From the NCBI RefSeq assembly GCF_000948415.1, contig NZ_JYII01000007.1, positions 62,001 through 126,000 on the forward strand: 64,000 bases of DNA, given 5' to 3'. The stretch's first letter is position 1. Every line of letters begins with the position of its first letter. The position numbers and the translations under genes are program-made. The notes under the pieces are model-generated. The model saw nothing but the letters and a program-made list of their open reading frames with translations, did no database searches and had not been told where the DNA came from. This DNA is from Thalassospira sp. HJ (GTDB taxonomy: Bacteria > Pseudomonadota > Alphaproteobacteria > Rhodospirillales > Thalassospiraceae). Shown here piece by piece: positions 20,419 through 29,354 of this stretch.

Positions 20419-22290
20419 CTATTCAAGGCAACTTTGATTGCGGCCGTTTTCCTTGGCCTGATACAGCGCATGGTCAGCACGTTTAAGGATTTCCTCGGGC
20501 GTCTCGCCAAGGCGATAGGACGCAATACCCGCACTGACAGTGACCGGGATGATGGTATCTGCAAGCTTGGTCGGGGATTTTTCGATCCGCTCACGAATAC
20601 GTTCGGCGACAAACCGCGCGCCTTCACCTTCGGTATCGGGCAACAGGACGACAAATTCCTCGCCGCCAAGTCGGAAGAACAGGGTTTCCTCTTCAAAGCG
20701 TAGCGCGTTGGCAGCCGTGCTGGTGACATGCTGCAAGACAAGGTCACCGGTATTGTGGCCATAGGTGTCATTCACATGTTTGAAATGGTCGATATCGATC
20801 ATCACCAGTGAATAGGGGGCGCCATCGCGCACGGTTTTGGCATGCGTCCGTGCAATACGGTCTTCAAGAGCCGTCCGGTTGAGAAGGCCGGTCAGCGGAT
20901 CATGAAACGCTTCGAATTCAAGGCTGAGGTTATGCAGCTTCTGATGATGGATGTTCTTGAGCAATCCGATCACGCGCACCGGATTGTTGAACTTGTCGCG
21001 TTCGGTGACCGATCCGCTATGGGTAAACCATTCCCAATGATCGCGATCACCAATCTGGATGCGGGCATCAACCTCGAATGACGGTGTTTGCCCGGCAAGA
21101 TGGGCATTGAGCGCCTTGTTAAACGCGCGCCGATCATCGGAATGAATGCGCTGGCGCAGATCTGTGACATCGATCTTGTCGTCATCATTTTCGATATCAA
21201 GCAACCGATAGAAACTGTCAGAGAAATATCCGCGCCCCTCGGTGATGTTCCAATCCCACAGTCCCTGACCCGCAGTGTCGAGCGCGAATTGCAGGCGTTG
21301 ATCAAGGGCGCGGCGCTTTCGTTCATCACTGCGTTTTGTTTGCCGGTCCAGTCGGATGCGCAACAGCAACACACCCGCGACCGCGACAATAACGATCGAA
21401 GCAATGATGGCGTTGCGCTGCGTCGAACGATACGCCTCAAAGAACCGGTCGGTCGATATCTGCATATAGACCTTAAGCGGCAAGCCGGGCAGGTTGGCAT
21501 GCGACAGAACGATATCATCGCGGATGCGGGCCATTTCAGAATGTAAGGCCTCATCGCCGTGATAGGTTTGCCAGTATGCGGTTTCGGCCGGTGCCTCCAC
21601 CCAATCAATGACTGTATCGGCGAGCGCATATTGGTTGGTCAGGATGTTTTCGCTGTTTGCGCCGGCGACGCGAATTTTCGCCTCGGTCAGGAATTTCTCA
21701 AGCGGGGTGTTTTCATAGGGGCTTCCGACCGACACCAGAATAATCACAATACCGGCAAAGCTGCCATCAGCGCGCCAGATACCACGTTCGGTGGCAATTT
21801 CATTGGCTTTCAGCCCCAGTTCCCCGGATTGCAAAAAGGCCGGTTCGATCCAGGCATCGCGATGACGTGACAGGATGACGTCGGTATCGAGCATCTTTTC
21901 GGTGATGTTCTGAAAGGTAAAGCTTTCGGAAACGACGCCCGTTTCAAGGATGTGAATGAAGCCGGTGATGTCGCTGTCATCCTGGACAATCGCGGTCATC
22001 TGCTTTTGCAGCGGGACGGGCATGGTATCGGTGTCTGACAACCTGCGTGCTGCCAGCAGTGCGACACTATCGGCCTTGGTCAGGATGGCCGACAGGCTAT
22101 CGGCATAGGTTGAAATGCCGAATGCGGCGGTATCCAGCGCCTTTTGCGAGGCAATGCGATGTTCCGTGACGGTCTGACTGGCAAGCATGAACAGGACGCC
22201 CACCAGCAATCCGATCGACAAAAAGATGCTGAGGAACTCTTCGCCAAGAATTTGGCGCCAGTCATGGTGTTTGCGACGGGCCGGTGTCAC
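20419..22290 (-). CDS. Membrane diguanylate cyclase with periplasmic sensor and PAS domains
   Basis: A 623-residue GGDEF protein that would make cyclic di-GMP from GTP. In order: transmembrane helix about 21-39, periplasmic sensor about 40-293, transmembrane helix about 294-313, a PAS domain about 330-450 (LWDWNITEGRGYFSDSFYRL), and GGDEF about 460-620. The active site is GGEEF (542-546). The product-inhibition I-site RxxD is absent: the corresponding positions read EEET. It uses a GTG start only two bases after the upstream TRAP-type binding-protein gene, so the two are translationally coupled. The binding protein probably presents a ligand to the periplasmic domain. Confidence 0.9.
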   Translation of the reverse strand: MTPARRKHHDWRQILGEEFLSIFLSIGLLVGVLFMLASQTVTEHRIASQKALDTAAFGISTYADSLSAILTKADSVALLAARRLSDTDTMPVPLQKQMTAIVQDDSDITGFIHILETGVVSESFTFQNITEKMLDTDVILSRHRDAWIEPAFLQSGELGLKANEIATERGIWRADGSFAGIVIILVSVGSPYENTPLEKFLTEAKIRVAGANSENILTNQYALADTVIDWVEAPAETAYWQTYHGDEALHSEMARIRDDIVLSHANLPGLPLKVYMQISTDRFFEAYRSTQRNAIIASIVIVAVAGVLLLRIRLDRQTKRSDERKRRALDQRLQFALDTAGQGLWDWNITEGRGYFSDSFYRLLDIENDDDKIDVTDLRQRIHSDDRRAFNKALNAHLAGQTPSFEVDARIQIGDRDHWEWFTHSGSVTERDKFNNPVRVIGLLKNIHHQKLHNLSLEFEAFHDPLTGLLNRTALEDRIARTHAKTVRDGAPYSLVMIDIDHFKHVNDTYGHNTGDLVLQHVTSTAANALRFEEETLFFRLGGEEFVVLLPDTEGEGARFVAERIRERIEKSPTKLADTIIPVTVSAGIASYRLGETPEEILKRADHALYQAKENGRNQSCLE

Positions 22291-22292
22291 GA

Positions 22293-23285
22293 TCAGTCGC
22301 CCCCATGCTGTGCAAGGATATCAAGCATCTGATCGGAAATGCCGATTTCACGCGCCATGTCGCGCTGGTGACTTGCCAGATTACGCCGGACCGCTTCGCG
22401 TTCCTGATCGCTTGGGGCCGTGACGATGATGCCGTTTTCACGCAGCAGTGCCATCGAGCTTTCCTGATGGCTGACGGCCAGTTTGCGACCGGCGCCGATC
22501 ATGTCTTCCCAATTATCAGTAATGGCCTTGCGTTGTGTCTCCGAAAGACGTTTCCAGATGTCACCGGAAATCAGCGGCACATAGAACGGATAATAGGAGT
22601 GGCTCAGAAACACATGGGTCAGGCCATGTTCCCACAAGGATGCGCTAACCACTGTGCTGCTGGTGGTAAGAAGCCCGTCAATCTCACCGCGATCAAGTGC
22701 CTCGGACACGTTGGGCCAGGGGATCAGAACCGGGACGGCACCAAGGGCGGCCAGACGAAGCGCATTGGCGTCCCCACCGGCATAACGAATGCGCAGGCCC
22801 TTAAGGTCGTCAAAACTGGCAACGGGTTTGTTGCGGGTGAAAATATGTGCTGGCCCCAGATCGAGCCATTTACCGATGACCTTGACGTTAAGCTGTTCTT
22901 CTAGCGATGCGTCAAGCGCCTGACCGACCGGGCCGTCTACCAACTTGCGCACATCCTCTGCGCCAAGGCCCATCAGGCTCGGCAATAAAAGGGCGTTGAG
23001 ATCGCTGCTATATTGTCCAAGGTGCCAGACGCCGGGGGCGGCAATGGCGACCCGGGCGGTTGAAACGGCTTCGGCAACGTCACGGTCGTTAAATGCACGG
23101 GCGGAATGGACAACGTCGAAATGGTGGGCCGGGATGTCTGCATTCAAAGCTGCGGCATAGTTCTGCAGCACGACAGTCTGAAAATGTGATGTCGTGTTTT
23201 CTGTCGAAATCTGAATTTCGGCAGCCTTGACCTGCATGCCAAGCAGCAGGAATAGCCCCAGTAGTATAGGAAATCGTCCAGGCAT
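22293..23285 (-). CDS. TRAP-type solute-binding protein (DctP family), orphan
   Basis: A 330-residue secreted binding protein with a signal peptide (residues 1-21, LLLGMQVKA). The DctP-family pattern is clear: LKGLRIRYAGGDANALRLAALGAVPVLIPWPNVSEALDRGEIDG, with the conserved Arg (LRIR) that binds a carboxylate ligand. No DctQ or DctM membrane subunits are nearby. It is followed after two bases by a diguanylate cyclase, so it more likely acts as the periplasmic ligand sensor for c-di-GMP signalling than in transport. The ligand is probably an organic acid by family habit. Confidence 0.88.
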   Translation of the reverse strand: MPGRFPILLGLFLLLGMQVKAAEIQISTENTTSHFQTVVLQNYAAALNADIPAHHFDVVHSARAFNDRDVAEAVSTARVAIAAPGVWHLGQYSSDLNALLLPSLMGLGAEDVRKLVDGPVGQALDASLEEQLNVKVIGKWLDLGPAHIFTRNKPVASFDDLKGLRIRYAGGDANALRLAALGAVPVLIPWPNVSEALDRGEIDGLLTTSSTVVSASLWEHGLTHVFLSHSYYPFYVPLISGDIWKRLSETQRKAITDNWEDMIGAGRKLAVSHQESSMALLRENGIIVTAPSDQEREAVRRNLASHQRDMAREIGISDQMLDILAQHGGD

Positions 23286-23449
23286 TTCGCGCTTATCCGT
23301 CCAGTATCACCGGAATTGAAGCAGTCCGGTTGATTTAGAATCGTTCTGTATTTTGCGAAAAGTACCTGTGGGGTCAGAAAGGTGCCTTGACGCAAGTCAA
23401 GGCACCTATGCTTTGGGTTAGTTTTATTTCGGCTTAAATAATAAGCTAC

Positions 23450-24544
23450 TCAACCAAAAAGACTTTTCAGGTTGCGCGGCTGGCACCGAAGGTATTGGGG
23501 GGCTGCTTTTACCTCTGCGCCAAGGGTTGCTGCTGCATGCCATGGCCAACGCGGATCATAGAGGATCCCGCGTGCAAGGGCGATGGCATCGGCCTGCCCG
23601 GTAAAGGTGATGGCCTCGGCCTGTTCGGCTTCGGTGATCAGGCCAACCGCAATCGTTGGCATCGATACTTCCGATTTGATGCGTGCGGCAAACGGCACCT
23701 GATAGTTCGGGCCGAGCGGGATTTTCTGTTCGATATGCAGGCCACCCGACGAGATATGGATAAAGTCGCATCCGCGCGCATCTAGCAGCTTGGCAAGGGC
23801 GACGCTTTGTTCGATATCCCAGCCATCCTCGACCCAGTCGGTCGCGGAAATACGAATGCCGACCGGGTAGTCCTTGCCAACGGCCGCACGGATGGCGTCA
23901 AAGACTTCGAGAACGATACGGGTGCGGTTTTCAAACGATCCGCCATATTCATCGTCACGCTTGTTGGCATGCGGTGACATGAATTGATGCAGCAGGTAAC
24001 CATGCGCGCCATGAATTTCGATGGCGTCAAAGCCAAGCCGGACAGAGCGTTTTGCGCTTTCGGCAAAGGCCGAAACGATTTCGGCAATCCGCGCCTTTGA
24101 CAGGCTTTCGGGAACCGGGTCGCCTTCCTTGAACGGGATGGCCGATGGGGCAACAACCTGCCAGCCATTTTCATCATCGGGTGAAAGCGCATGCGCACCA
24201 AGCCACGGCTTTTCGCAGGATGCCTTGCGCCCGGCATGGGCAAGCTGGACGGCAATTGGCATGTCGGAATGGCTGCGCACGGCTGCCAGAGTTCCGGCAA
24301 GGGCGGCTTCGGTTTCGTCATCCCAAAGGCCGACATCGCCATAGGTAATCCGGCCTGCGGGTTCTACAGCGGTGGCTTCGATGATCAGAAGCCCGGCACC
24401 CGACTGCGCCAGATTGCCCAGATGCATGTCATGCCAGGGTGCTGTTTTGCCATCGGTGGCGGAATACTGGCACATGGGCGCAATGATGATGCGGTTATCG
24501 AGTTCAAGCGACCCCAGCTTCAGGGGCGTGAAAAGCGTACTCAT
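23450..24544 (-). CDS. NADH:flavin oxidoreductase of the YqjM/NamA old yellow enzyme class
   Basis: A 364-residue FMN enzyme of the old yellow family that reduces activated C=C bonds with NADPH or NADH. It has NRIIIAPMCQYSATDG (the Cys that tunes FMN in the YqjM class), the substrate-binding pair in AVQLAHAGRKAS, EIHGAHGYLLHQFMSP, and the phosphate-binding ALARGILYDPRWPWHAA. The start at 24544 follows AAGGAAG; an upstream in-frame start lacks support. Natural substrate unknown. It is divergent from the heat-shock gene. Confidence 0.9.
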   Translation of the reverse strand: MSTLFTPLKLGSLELDNRIIIAPMCQYSATDGKTAPWHDMHLGNLAQSGAGLLIIEATAVEPAGRITYGDVGLWDDETEAALAGTLAAVRSHSDMPIAVQLAHAGRKASCEKPWLGAHALSPDDENGWQVVAPSAIPFKEGDPVPESLSKARIAEIVSAFAESAKRSVRLGFDAIEIHGAHGYLLHQFMSPHANKRDDEYGGSFENRTRIVLEVFDAIRAAVGKDYPVGIRISATDWVEDGWDIEQSVALAKLLDARGCDFIHISSGGLHIEQKIPLGPNYQVPFAARIKSEVSMPTIAVGLITEAEQAEAITFTGQADAIALARGILYDPRWPWHAAATLGAEVKAAPQYLRCQPRNLKSLFG

Positions 24545-24716
24545 GGAAAACTTCCTTGGTTCTGGAAACGGGCAGGGCCCGATCAACAATGAAAAGAAGC
24601 TATCGCGCGCGCGCCCTGTTCGCCAGTCCGCAGCCAAATTATTTCAGGAAATGGAATGGCTTGGATGCGGCAGCGGTAAAAAACGCGAAAAAATTTCAAA
24701 AAAATGCATGGCAAGA

Positions 24717-24744
24717 CTTGCGGAAACTTTCACCCGATCTATCT
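24717..24744 (+). promoter_or_regulatory. Sigma-32-type heat-shock promoter for hsp20
   Basis: CTTGCGG (24717-24723) followed by CCCGATCTA (24733-24741) resembles the CTTGAA/CCCCATNT heat-shock consensus, with CTATCT at 24739-24744 as a second way to align the alphaproteobacterial form. It lies about 100 bases before hsp20. The rest of the 300-base gap 24545-24844 shows A-rich runs and no gene. Confidence 0.5.
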
Positions 24745-24844
24745 CAAGATCGGAAAGGGGCATGGTGTCCCGATACGCGTCAAGGTTGCAGCCTGGTCTG
24801 GACTGATGGCGCAAGATTACTCGTCTGTAATGGAGGGTACTATA

Positions 24845-25348
24845 ATGACTGGTCTTCAGACTCTTAATGGATCCCGTCGTCTGTCTTCGGCACCGACTTA
24901 TGGTGATCCTTTCACCCTACTTTCCCGTGATGTCGACCGCATGATCGGTTCGATCTTTGGTAACCGTGCCGTTGCTTCGGCAAAGGCGCCGGCAGAAGAC
25001 GGCGAAGCCGCCAAAACGTGGCTCAGCCCGCAGATCGACATCTATGACGGCGAAGATCACTATGAGCTTTCCGCCGAACTCCCGGGCGTTGAACAGGATG
25101 ACGTCGATGTCGAAGTGCTTGACGGCGTTCTGACCATCACCGGCGAGAAAAAATTCAGCCGTGAAAGCAAGGACGGTGCCCATGTCGTCGAACGCAGCTA
25201 TGGCAGCTTCAAGCGGTCCTTCCGCCTGAATGACACCATTGATGCAGACAACATTACCGCATCGTTCAAGAACGGTGTTCTGGTGCTTACTCTTCCGAAG
25301 GTAGCAGAACAGAAGCCCGAGCCGCGCAAGATTGCGGTTAACGGCTAA
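24845..25348 (+). CDS. Small heat-shock protein, Hsp20/alpha-crystallin family
   Basis: A 167-residue holdase chaperone that binds unfolding proteins under stress. The alpha-crystallin domain covers about 55-155, starting WLSPQIDIYDGEDHYELSAE, with ELPGVEQDDVDVEV and the C-terminal signature FKNGVLVLTLPK. The N-terminal arm (1-50) is longer and contains DPFTLLSRDVDRMI, typical of class A rhizobial Hsp20. The start at 24845 has GGAGGG seven bases upstream; an upstream in-frame start would run through the promoter. Confidence 0.95.
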   Translation: MTGLQTLNGSRRLSSAPTYGDPFTLLSRDVDRMIGSIFGNRAVASAKAPAEDGEAAKTWLSPQIDIYDGEDHYELSAELPGVEQDDVDVEVLDGVLTITGEKKFSRESKDGAHVVERSYGSFKRSFRLNDTIDADNITASFKNGVLVLTLPKVAEQKPEPRKIAVNG

Positions 25349-25390
25349 GGACTGTCTCTCCTCCCTCGTGAAGTTCTCCCCTGATAGCCT

Positions 25391-25420
25391 GACGGGCGGT
25401 TTAACCGCCCGTCTTTTTTT
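25391..25420 (+). terminator. Terminator after hsp20
   Basis: GACGGGCGGT and ACCGCCCGTC form a ten-pair stem with a TTA loop and a run of seven T. Confidence 0.93.
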
Positions 25421-25441
25421 GTGTTTGCTGGGGGCTGAAGC

Positions 25442-26563
25442 TCAGATCGCCGAACGGCGGACATAGCCGCTGCATTGATCAAGGGGCATGTCAAACAGAC
25501 CCGTTTCATCAAAGCGTGCAAGCGCCTCTGTCCAGGGTGTCAGATCGATGTTCTGTGCCTTGAGCCAGTCGGGATTGTAATAGGTATCGCAATAGCGATC
25601 CCCGCCATCGCACAACAGGGTGACAACCGATCCCGATTGCCCGGCGGTTTTCATTTCGGAAATAAGTGACAAGGTGGCAATCAGGTTGGTGCCGGTCGAA
25701 CCACCACAGCGCCGTCCAAGATGCTTTTCAAGGTAATAAAGGGCGGCAAAGCTCGCCGCATCGGGGATGCGATACATCCGGTCGACCACGGTCGGGTTGA
25801 AGCTGGGCTCCACACGGGGGCGGCCGATGCCTTCAACGCGTGATCCCTTGTTGTTGGTGACCGAACAGTCGCCGGTTTCATAGCCATCATAGAAAACCGA
25901 GTTTTCCGGGTCTGCAACACAGAGCTCGCAGCCCTGACCAAGGCTTCGGCCATAACGGATATAGCGCCCGACAGTCGATGACGTGCCACCAGTCCCAGCC
26001 CCAACCACGACCCAGCGCGGGACCGGATGGGTTTCACGTTTGAGCTGATCAAAGATGCTTTCGGCGATGTTGTTATTGCCGCGCCAGTCGGTTGCGCGTT
26101 CGGCATAGGTGAACTGGTCCATGTAATGACCGCCCAGTTCACGCGCCAGACGTTGCGATTCCTCATAGATCTGGCCGCTATGGTCAACCAGATGGCTTTC
26201 GCCGCCATAAAAGGCGATCTGATCGATTTTCTGCTGCGATGTCGATTTCGGCATCACCGCAATGAACCGCAGGCCCAGAAGCTTGGCAAAATAGGCTTCC
26301 GACACCGCGGTCGAGCCACTTGATGCCTCGATAATCGGGGTGTCCTTGGTGATCCAGCCATTGCACAGCCCATACAAAAACAGCGAACGCGCCAGACGGT
26401 GTTTCAGGCTGCCCGACGGGTGGGTCGACTCATCTTTCAAATACAACCCGATATCGCCAAGCTTGGGCAGATCAAGGCGGATCAGATGGGTGTCGGCAGA
26501 CCGGTTGAAATCGGCTTCAATCGTGCTGATGGCATCTGCCACCCATTGGCGGTCATAGGGCAT
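25442..26563 (-). CDS. PLP-dependent cysteine synthase-like enzyme (Cds1-type cysteine desulfhydrase)
   Basis: A 373-residue fold-type II PLP enzyme. The PLP lysine lies in [11 protein letters not shown], the Asn/phosphate segment in [11 protein letters not shown], and the glycine loop in GAGTGGTSS. The C-terminal extension after [17 protein letters not shown] is longer than in CysK/CysM and matches the Cds1-like group that breaks cysteine to sulfide, pyruvate and ammonia. The start at 26563 is preceded by AGGA; an in-frame start nine codons earlier is possible. Whether it makes or degrades cysteine cannot be decided from sequence alone. Confidence 0.82.
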   Translation of the reverse strand: MPYDRQWVADAISTIEADFNRSADTHLIRLDLPKLGDIGLYLKDESTHPSGSLKHRLARSLFLYGLCNGWITKDTPIIEASSGSTAVSEAYFAKLLGLRFIAVMPKSTSQQKIDQIAFYGGESHLVDHSGQIYEESQRLARELGGHYMDQFTYAERATDWRGNNNIAESIFDQLKRETHPVPRWVVVGAGTGGTSSTVGRYIRYGRSLGQGCELCVADPENSVFYDGYETGDCSVTNNKGSRVEGIGRPRVEPSFNPTVVDRMYRIPDAASFAALYYLEKHLGRRCGGSTGTNLIATLSLISEMKTAGQSGSVVTLLCDGGDRYCDTYYNPDWLKAQNIDLTPWTEALARFDETGLFDMPLDQCSGYVRRSAI

Positions 26564-26815
26564 GAAACATCCTGACTCTGGTTGGATCACTGTGTGGGCA
26601 TGGTTGGGGCATGGCCCGGAATTGCGATCTGTTTAGGTCAAAATAATACAAAAAACGACAGTAAAATTGTGTCGATACATTCGGGGCAGAGTAGGGGCCA
26701 TCGGCCCGCCCATATCGATTTTCAACAGATTGGGCTTGCTAACACTTTTTTCAAAGCTAACCTTTAAAGTACAAGGTTCTCGATTCTTTCGATTTGACTG
26801 GATGGCTCGCAAATC

Positions 26816-27118
26816 ATGGCTGACGACGATAAGGATCCGTTTAGCGTACGCATGGGTGCCTCGGACATCGGGGCGGCTTATGATGTGCCTGTGCGCGTAT
26901 CAACGGTGATTGGCAAAAGCCAGATTCAGGTCGCGCAATTGATGCGCCTGACGCGCGGGGCCGTGCTTGAGCTCGACCGCCGTGTCGGTGAGCCGGTCGA
27001 TATCTATGTCAATAACCGGCTGGTGGCGCGCGGCGAGCTGGTCGTGGTTGATGAAAACCTTGGTGTGACCATTACCGAAGTCGTCAAAAGCGGCATGGTC
27101 ATAGAGACCCACCACTAA
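26816..27118 (+). CDS. fliN: Flagellar motor switch protein FliN
   Basis: A 100-residue protein with a C-terminal SpoA domain (about 25-95): YDVPVRVSTVIGKSQIQVAQLMRL, GAVLELDRRVGEPVDIYVNNRLVARGE and VVDENLGVTITEV. This is the FliN core that builds the lower C-ring and binds CheY-P. It is alone: no other flagellar or chemotaxis gene occurs in the window. It is convergent with the Sel1 gene. The 252 bases before it hold no gene. Confidence 0.9.
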   Translation: MADDDKDPFSVRMGASDIGAAYDVPVRVSTVIGKSQIQVAQLMRLTRGAVLELDRRVGEPVDIYVNNRLVARGELVVVDENLGVTITEVVKSGMVIETHH

Positions 27119-27154
27119 TCTCTTCAAATGTGAAATGGACCCGTTGTTGTCAGC

Positions 27155-27928
27155 CTACAGCAGGCTTTCGGCGGCAAGGCGTTTATCGACGCGTGCGATT
27201 TCTTCGGGGCGCAGACGCGGTTCAAGGGCTGCAATGGCCGCATGCGGATCCAGTGGTTCTTCCTCGCCCGCACCTGTCGGGAAGGTGATCGTGCCGCGTG
27301 CCGAACGTCTGAGCCAGTAATAGGCATCGGCGTAGTTCTGTTTGACACCCCAGCCACGTTCAAGCAGGGCACCATACATGAACTGCCCGGCATGCATGTT
27401 TTCGTTTGCGGCGATTTCAAAATAGTGGGCGGCTTCGACAAAGTTCTGACGCACACCGCGCCCATGAAAATACTGCACGCCGATCATATAGGCGGCGTTG
27501 CCGTTATGCGGGTCGATCTCAAGCGCGCGTTTGAAATATTTGGTGGCCCGAAAATGGTCATAGGACAGGCCATAGCCATTGAAGTGCAGCAGACCAAGAT
27601 AATAGGTCGCGCCACCATGGTTGGCATTTGCCGCCTGAATGAACCGTTCGGCCGCCAAGGCATATTCAGGTTTGCCCAAATCACCACGAAAATACATCAG
27701 GCCAAGCGCGTATTGGGCGTAAGGGTCGTCTTCCTCTGCCGCCAGTTTCCAGAAGGACTGTGCCCGCCGATAATCACCCGCCTGATAGGCGTAATATCCG
27801 GTCTGGTATTCCTTGCTCATGCCAGCCGTCTGGCCGCTTGTGGGCAGCAGCACACAGGCAAGCAGGATCAGGACGAGAGCGATAAGGGGATGTCGGCCGT
27901 AATGGCAGGCCGATGGGCGGCGAGTCAC
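27155..27928 (-). CDS. Secreted Sel1-repeat protein
   Basis: A 257-residue protein with a signal peptide (about 1-35, LIALVLILLACVLLPTSG). The mature part has four to five Sel1-like helical repeats, each with the AxYxLGxxYxxG pattern: YAQYALGLMYFRG, GATYYLGLLHFNGYG, NAAYMIGVQYFHGRG, HAGQFMYGALLERGWG. The C-terminus ends in a region typical of unrelated export-type Sel1 proteins (YADAYYWLRRSA). Such repeats mediate protein contacts in the periplasm. It uses a GTG start; partner and function are unknown. Confidence 0.85.
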   Translation of the reverse strand: MTRRPSACHYGRHPLIALVLILLACVLLPTSGQTAGMSKEYQTGYYAYQAGDYRRAQSFWKLAAEEDDPYAQYALGLMYFRGDLGKPEYALAAERFIQAANANHGGATYYLGLLHFNGYGLSYDHFRATKYFKRALEIDPHNGNAAYMIGVQYFHGRGVRQNFVEAAHYFEIAANENMHAGQFMYGALLERGWGVKQNYADAYYWLRRSARGTITFPTGAGEEEPLDPHAAIAALEPRLRPEEIARVDKRLAAESLL

Positions 27929-27940
27929 GTTATGGAACCA

Positions 27941-28297
27941 TCAGGAATTTGTTTTAAAGAGCGGGACGACCTTGCGGGCGCGTTTTTCGATGGCTTCAAG
28001 CACATTGACGATATCGGAACTTTGTTTGATGCGCTCACCACTATGCAGGGCGACAAACTGTCCGGCGTTTTTGTGTTCGCTGCCCAATTTTATGATCGTG
28101 AAAAGTGGGGTTTCGTGGGTGGACCGGAAAATGGAAAACATCGCCATCCCGTCCAGATGGTCGATGGCATAATCCTTCCAGGCACCGCTGGCAACCTGTC
28201 TTGAATAGGTGTTCATGAGTTTCATCAGTTCAGTCCGGTCAAAATGCACAAAGCTCTTGGCTTTGCGGTACTTCGCCAAATCGAACAATGTTCCCAT
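27941..28297 (-). CDS. DUF2794 protein
   Basis: A 118-residue small cytoplasmic protein matching, from memory, the alphaproteobacterial DUF2794 family. Conserved parts are VHFDRTELMKLMNTYSRQV, WKDYAIDHLDGMAMFSIFR and the PLFTIIKLG strand. Function is unknown. It lies 12 bases upstream of the Sel1 gene on the same strand, so they are probably co-transcribed. Confidence 0.85.
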   Translation of the reverse strand: MGTLFDLAKYRKAKSFVHFDRTELMKLMNTYSRQVASGAWKDYAIDHLDGMAMFSIFRSTHETPLFTIIKLGSEHKNAGQFVALHSGERIKQSSDIVNVLEAIEKRARKVVPLFKTNS

Positions 28298-28431
28298 GGG
28301 TTACTCCGCCAGCGTGTGTCCGTGATTATCTTCGGCCCGGGAGCTTGATGACAACCATGTGACACGGTAGCGCGGATTGACCGATGTCTCAAGTTTCAAT
28401 GGATGAAAAGCACGCCAAACAGTGTGCGTGT

Positions 28432-28857
28432 TTACAGGCTGCGCGAACGGGTCGGCGGCCAATCCACGGTTTGCGATCCGGTGTTATACGGGTCCGGCGT
28501 GCGGTAGCAGCTGACAGCCGCCAGCGAGCGATAGCAATAAAGCGGGGTTTCCGGCACGGGTTCCTTTTTGCAATAGGATTTGCCGTCAATCTTGCGGATG
28601 GTCGAGCAATCCTGACCGGTCGAAAGCGAAACCGCATGGTCAATCAGGGTCTTGTCGGAGTTCACAATGCTGATCACGTCAAAGGCCAGATACCATTCAC
28701 CACCGGTGAAGATGCTGGTGCCGACAATATCGGACATCGTCGTGCTGCAACCCGAAACGGTCGATCCCATGACAGCGGCAAACAGCCCGGCAAGGATACG
28801 CTGTCGGATAATGCGCCGTTTTGAGGCCTTGGTATGTGCAATCTCGCGACGTTTCAT
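28432..28857 (-). CDS. Putative lipoprotein
   Basis: A 141-residue protein with a basic N-terminus, a hydrophobic stretch (about 21-34) and a lipobox TVSGC with the lipidated Cys at 37. The start at 28857 has ACGGAGA upstream. The mature domain has conserved-looking Cys pairs (GQDCSTIRKIDGKSYC and YCYRSLAAVSCYRTPDPY) that may form disulfides. Similar small lipoproteins are common in Rhodospirillales; function is unknown. Confidence 0.75.
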   Translation of the reverse strand: MKRREIAHTKASKRRIIRQRILAGLFAAVMGSTVSGCSTTMSDIVGTSIFTGGEWYLAFDVISIVNSDKTLIDHAVSLSTGQDCSTIRKIDGKSYCKKEPVPETPLYCYRSLAAVSCYRTPDPYNTGSQTVDWPPTRSRSL

Positions 28858-29354
28858 TGTGGTCTCCGTCCGCGCACCGGGCAATTATGACCGATGACAA
28901 GTTCAAATCTGTTCCCTTGCAAGACATATAAGCAAGCCCTGTGCCGAACCGCAGGTGCGCCGTCCATAAAAGGCCATATGGCATTCCATCGCCATGTTTC
29001 CAGCCGGTTTTGGCAATGTCACGACCCGCGTGTGCGTTTGTGATGCTGCCCGGCAAAGCTTTCAAAGCGGTTTAAAACGGTCGATCTTGCGGGTGATTTC
29101 TTTAGCTGGCAGGCAATTCTTTCCCGTCGGGATGAGGTTGCCCGAATTGGGCCATATCGGGCTGATAGCACCTGCATTTGTGATGTTGCGCGCCCGCTTA
29201 TTTCAGGGGCGGGTGAAAATAATCATAGGAATGACCGGATTGGTGTCGAGCAGACTTGACCCTGTACCCGCTGGCGCGTTAAATCCTTGCCAGAATTTTT
29301 TCAGATAAGCGGGCAGGTTGCCCGCTTTATTGTGACCGGATTGGAGCCGTTTTC
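28858..29354. other. 497-base gap without a convincing gene; carries a hairpin
   Basis: No open frame here has plausible protein composition, and no tRNA is seen. A 9-10-pair hairpin (AAGCGGGCA-GGT-TGCCCGCTT at 29307-29327) followed by TATTG lies 28 bases before the yfgM-like start. A leader or small RNA ending at this hairpin is possible. Confidence 0.45.

Noticed and set aside
28994..29308. 104-residue plus-strand frame before the yfgM-like gene
   Set aside because: Low-complexity mix of residues, no ribosome site, ends inside the hairpin.
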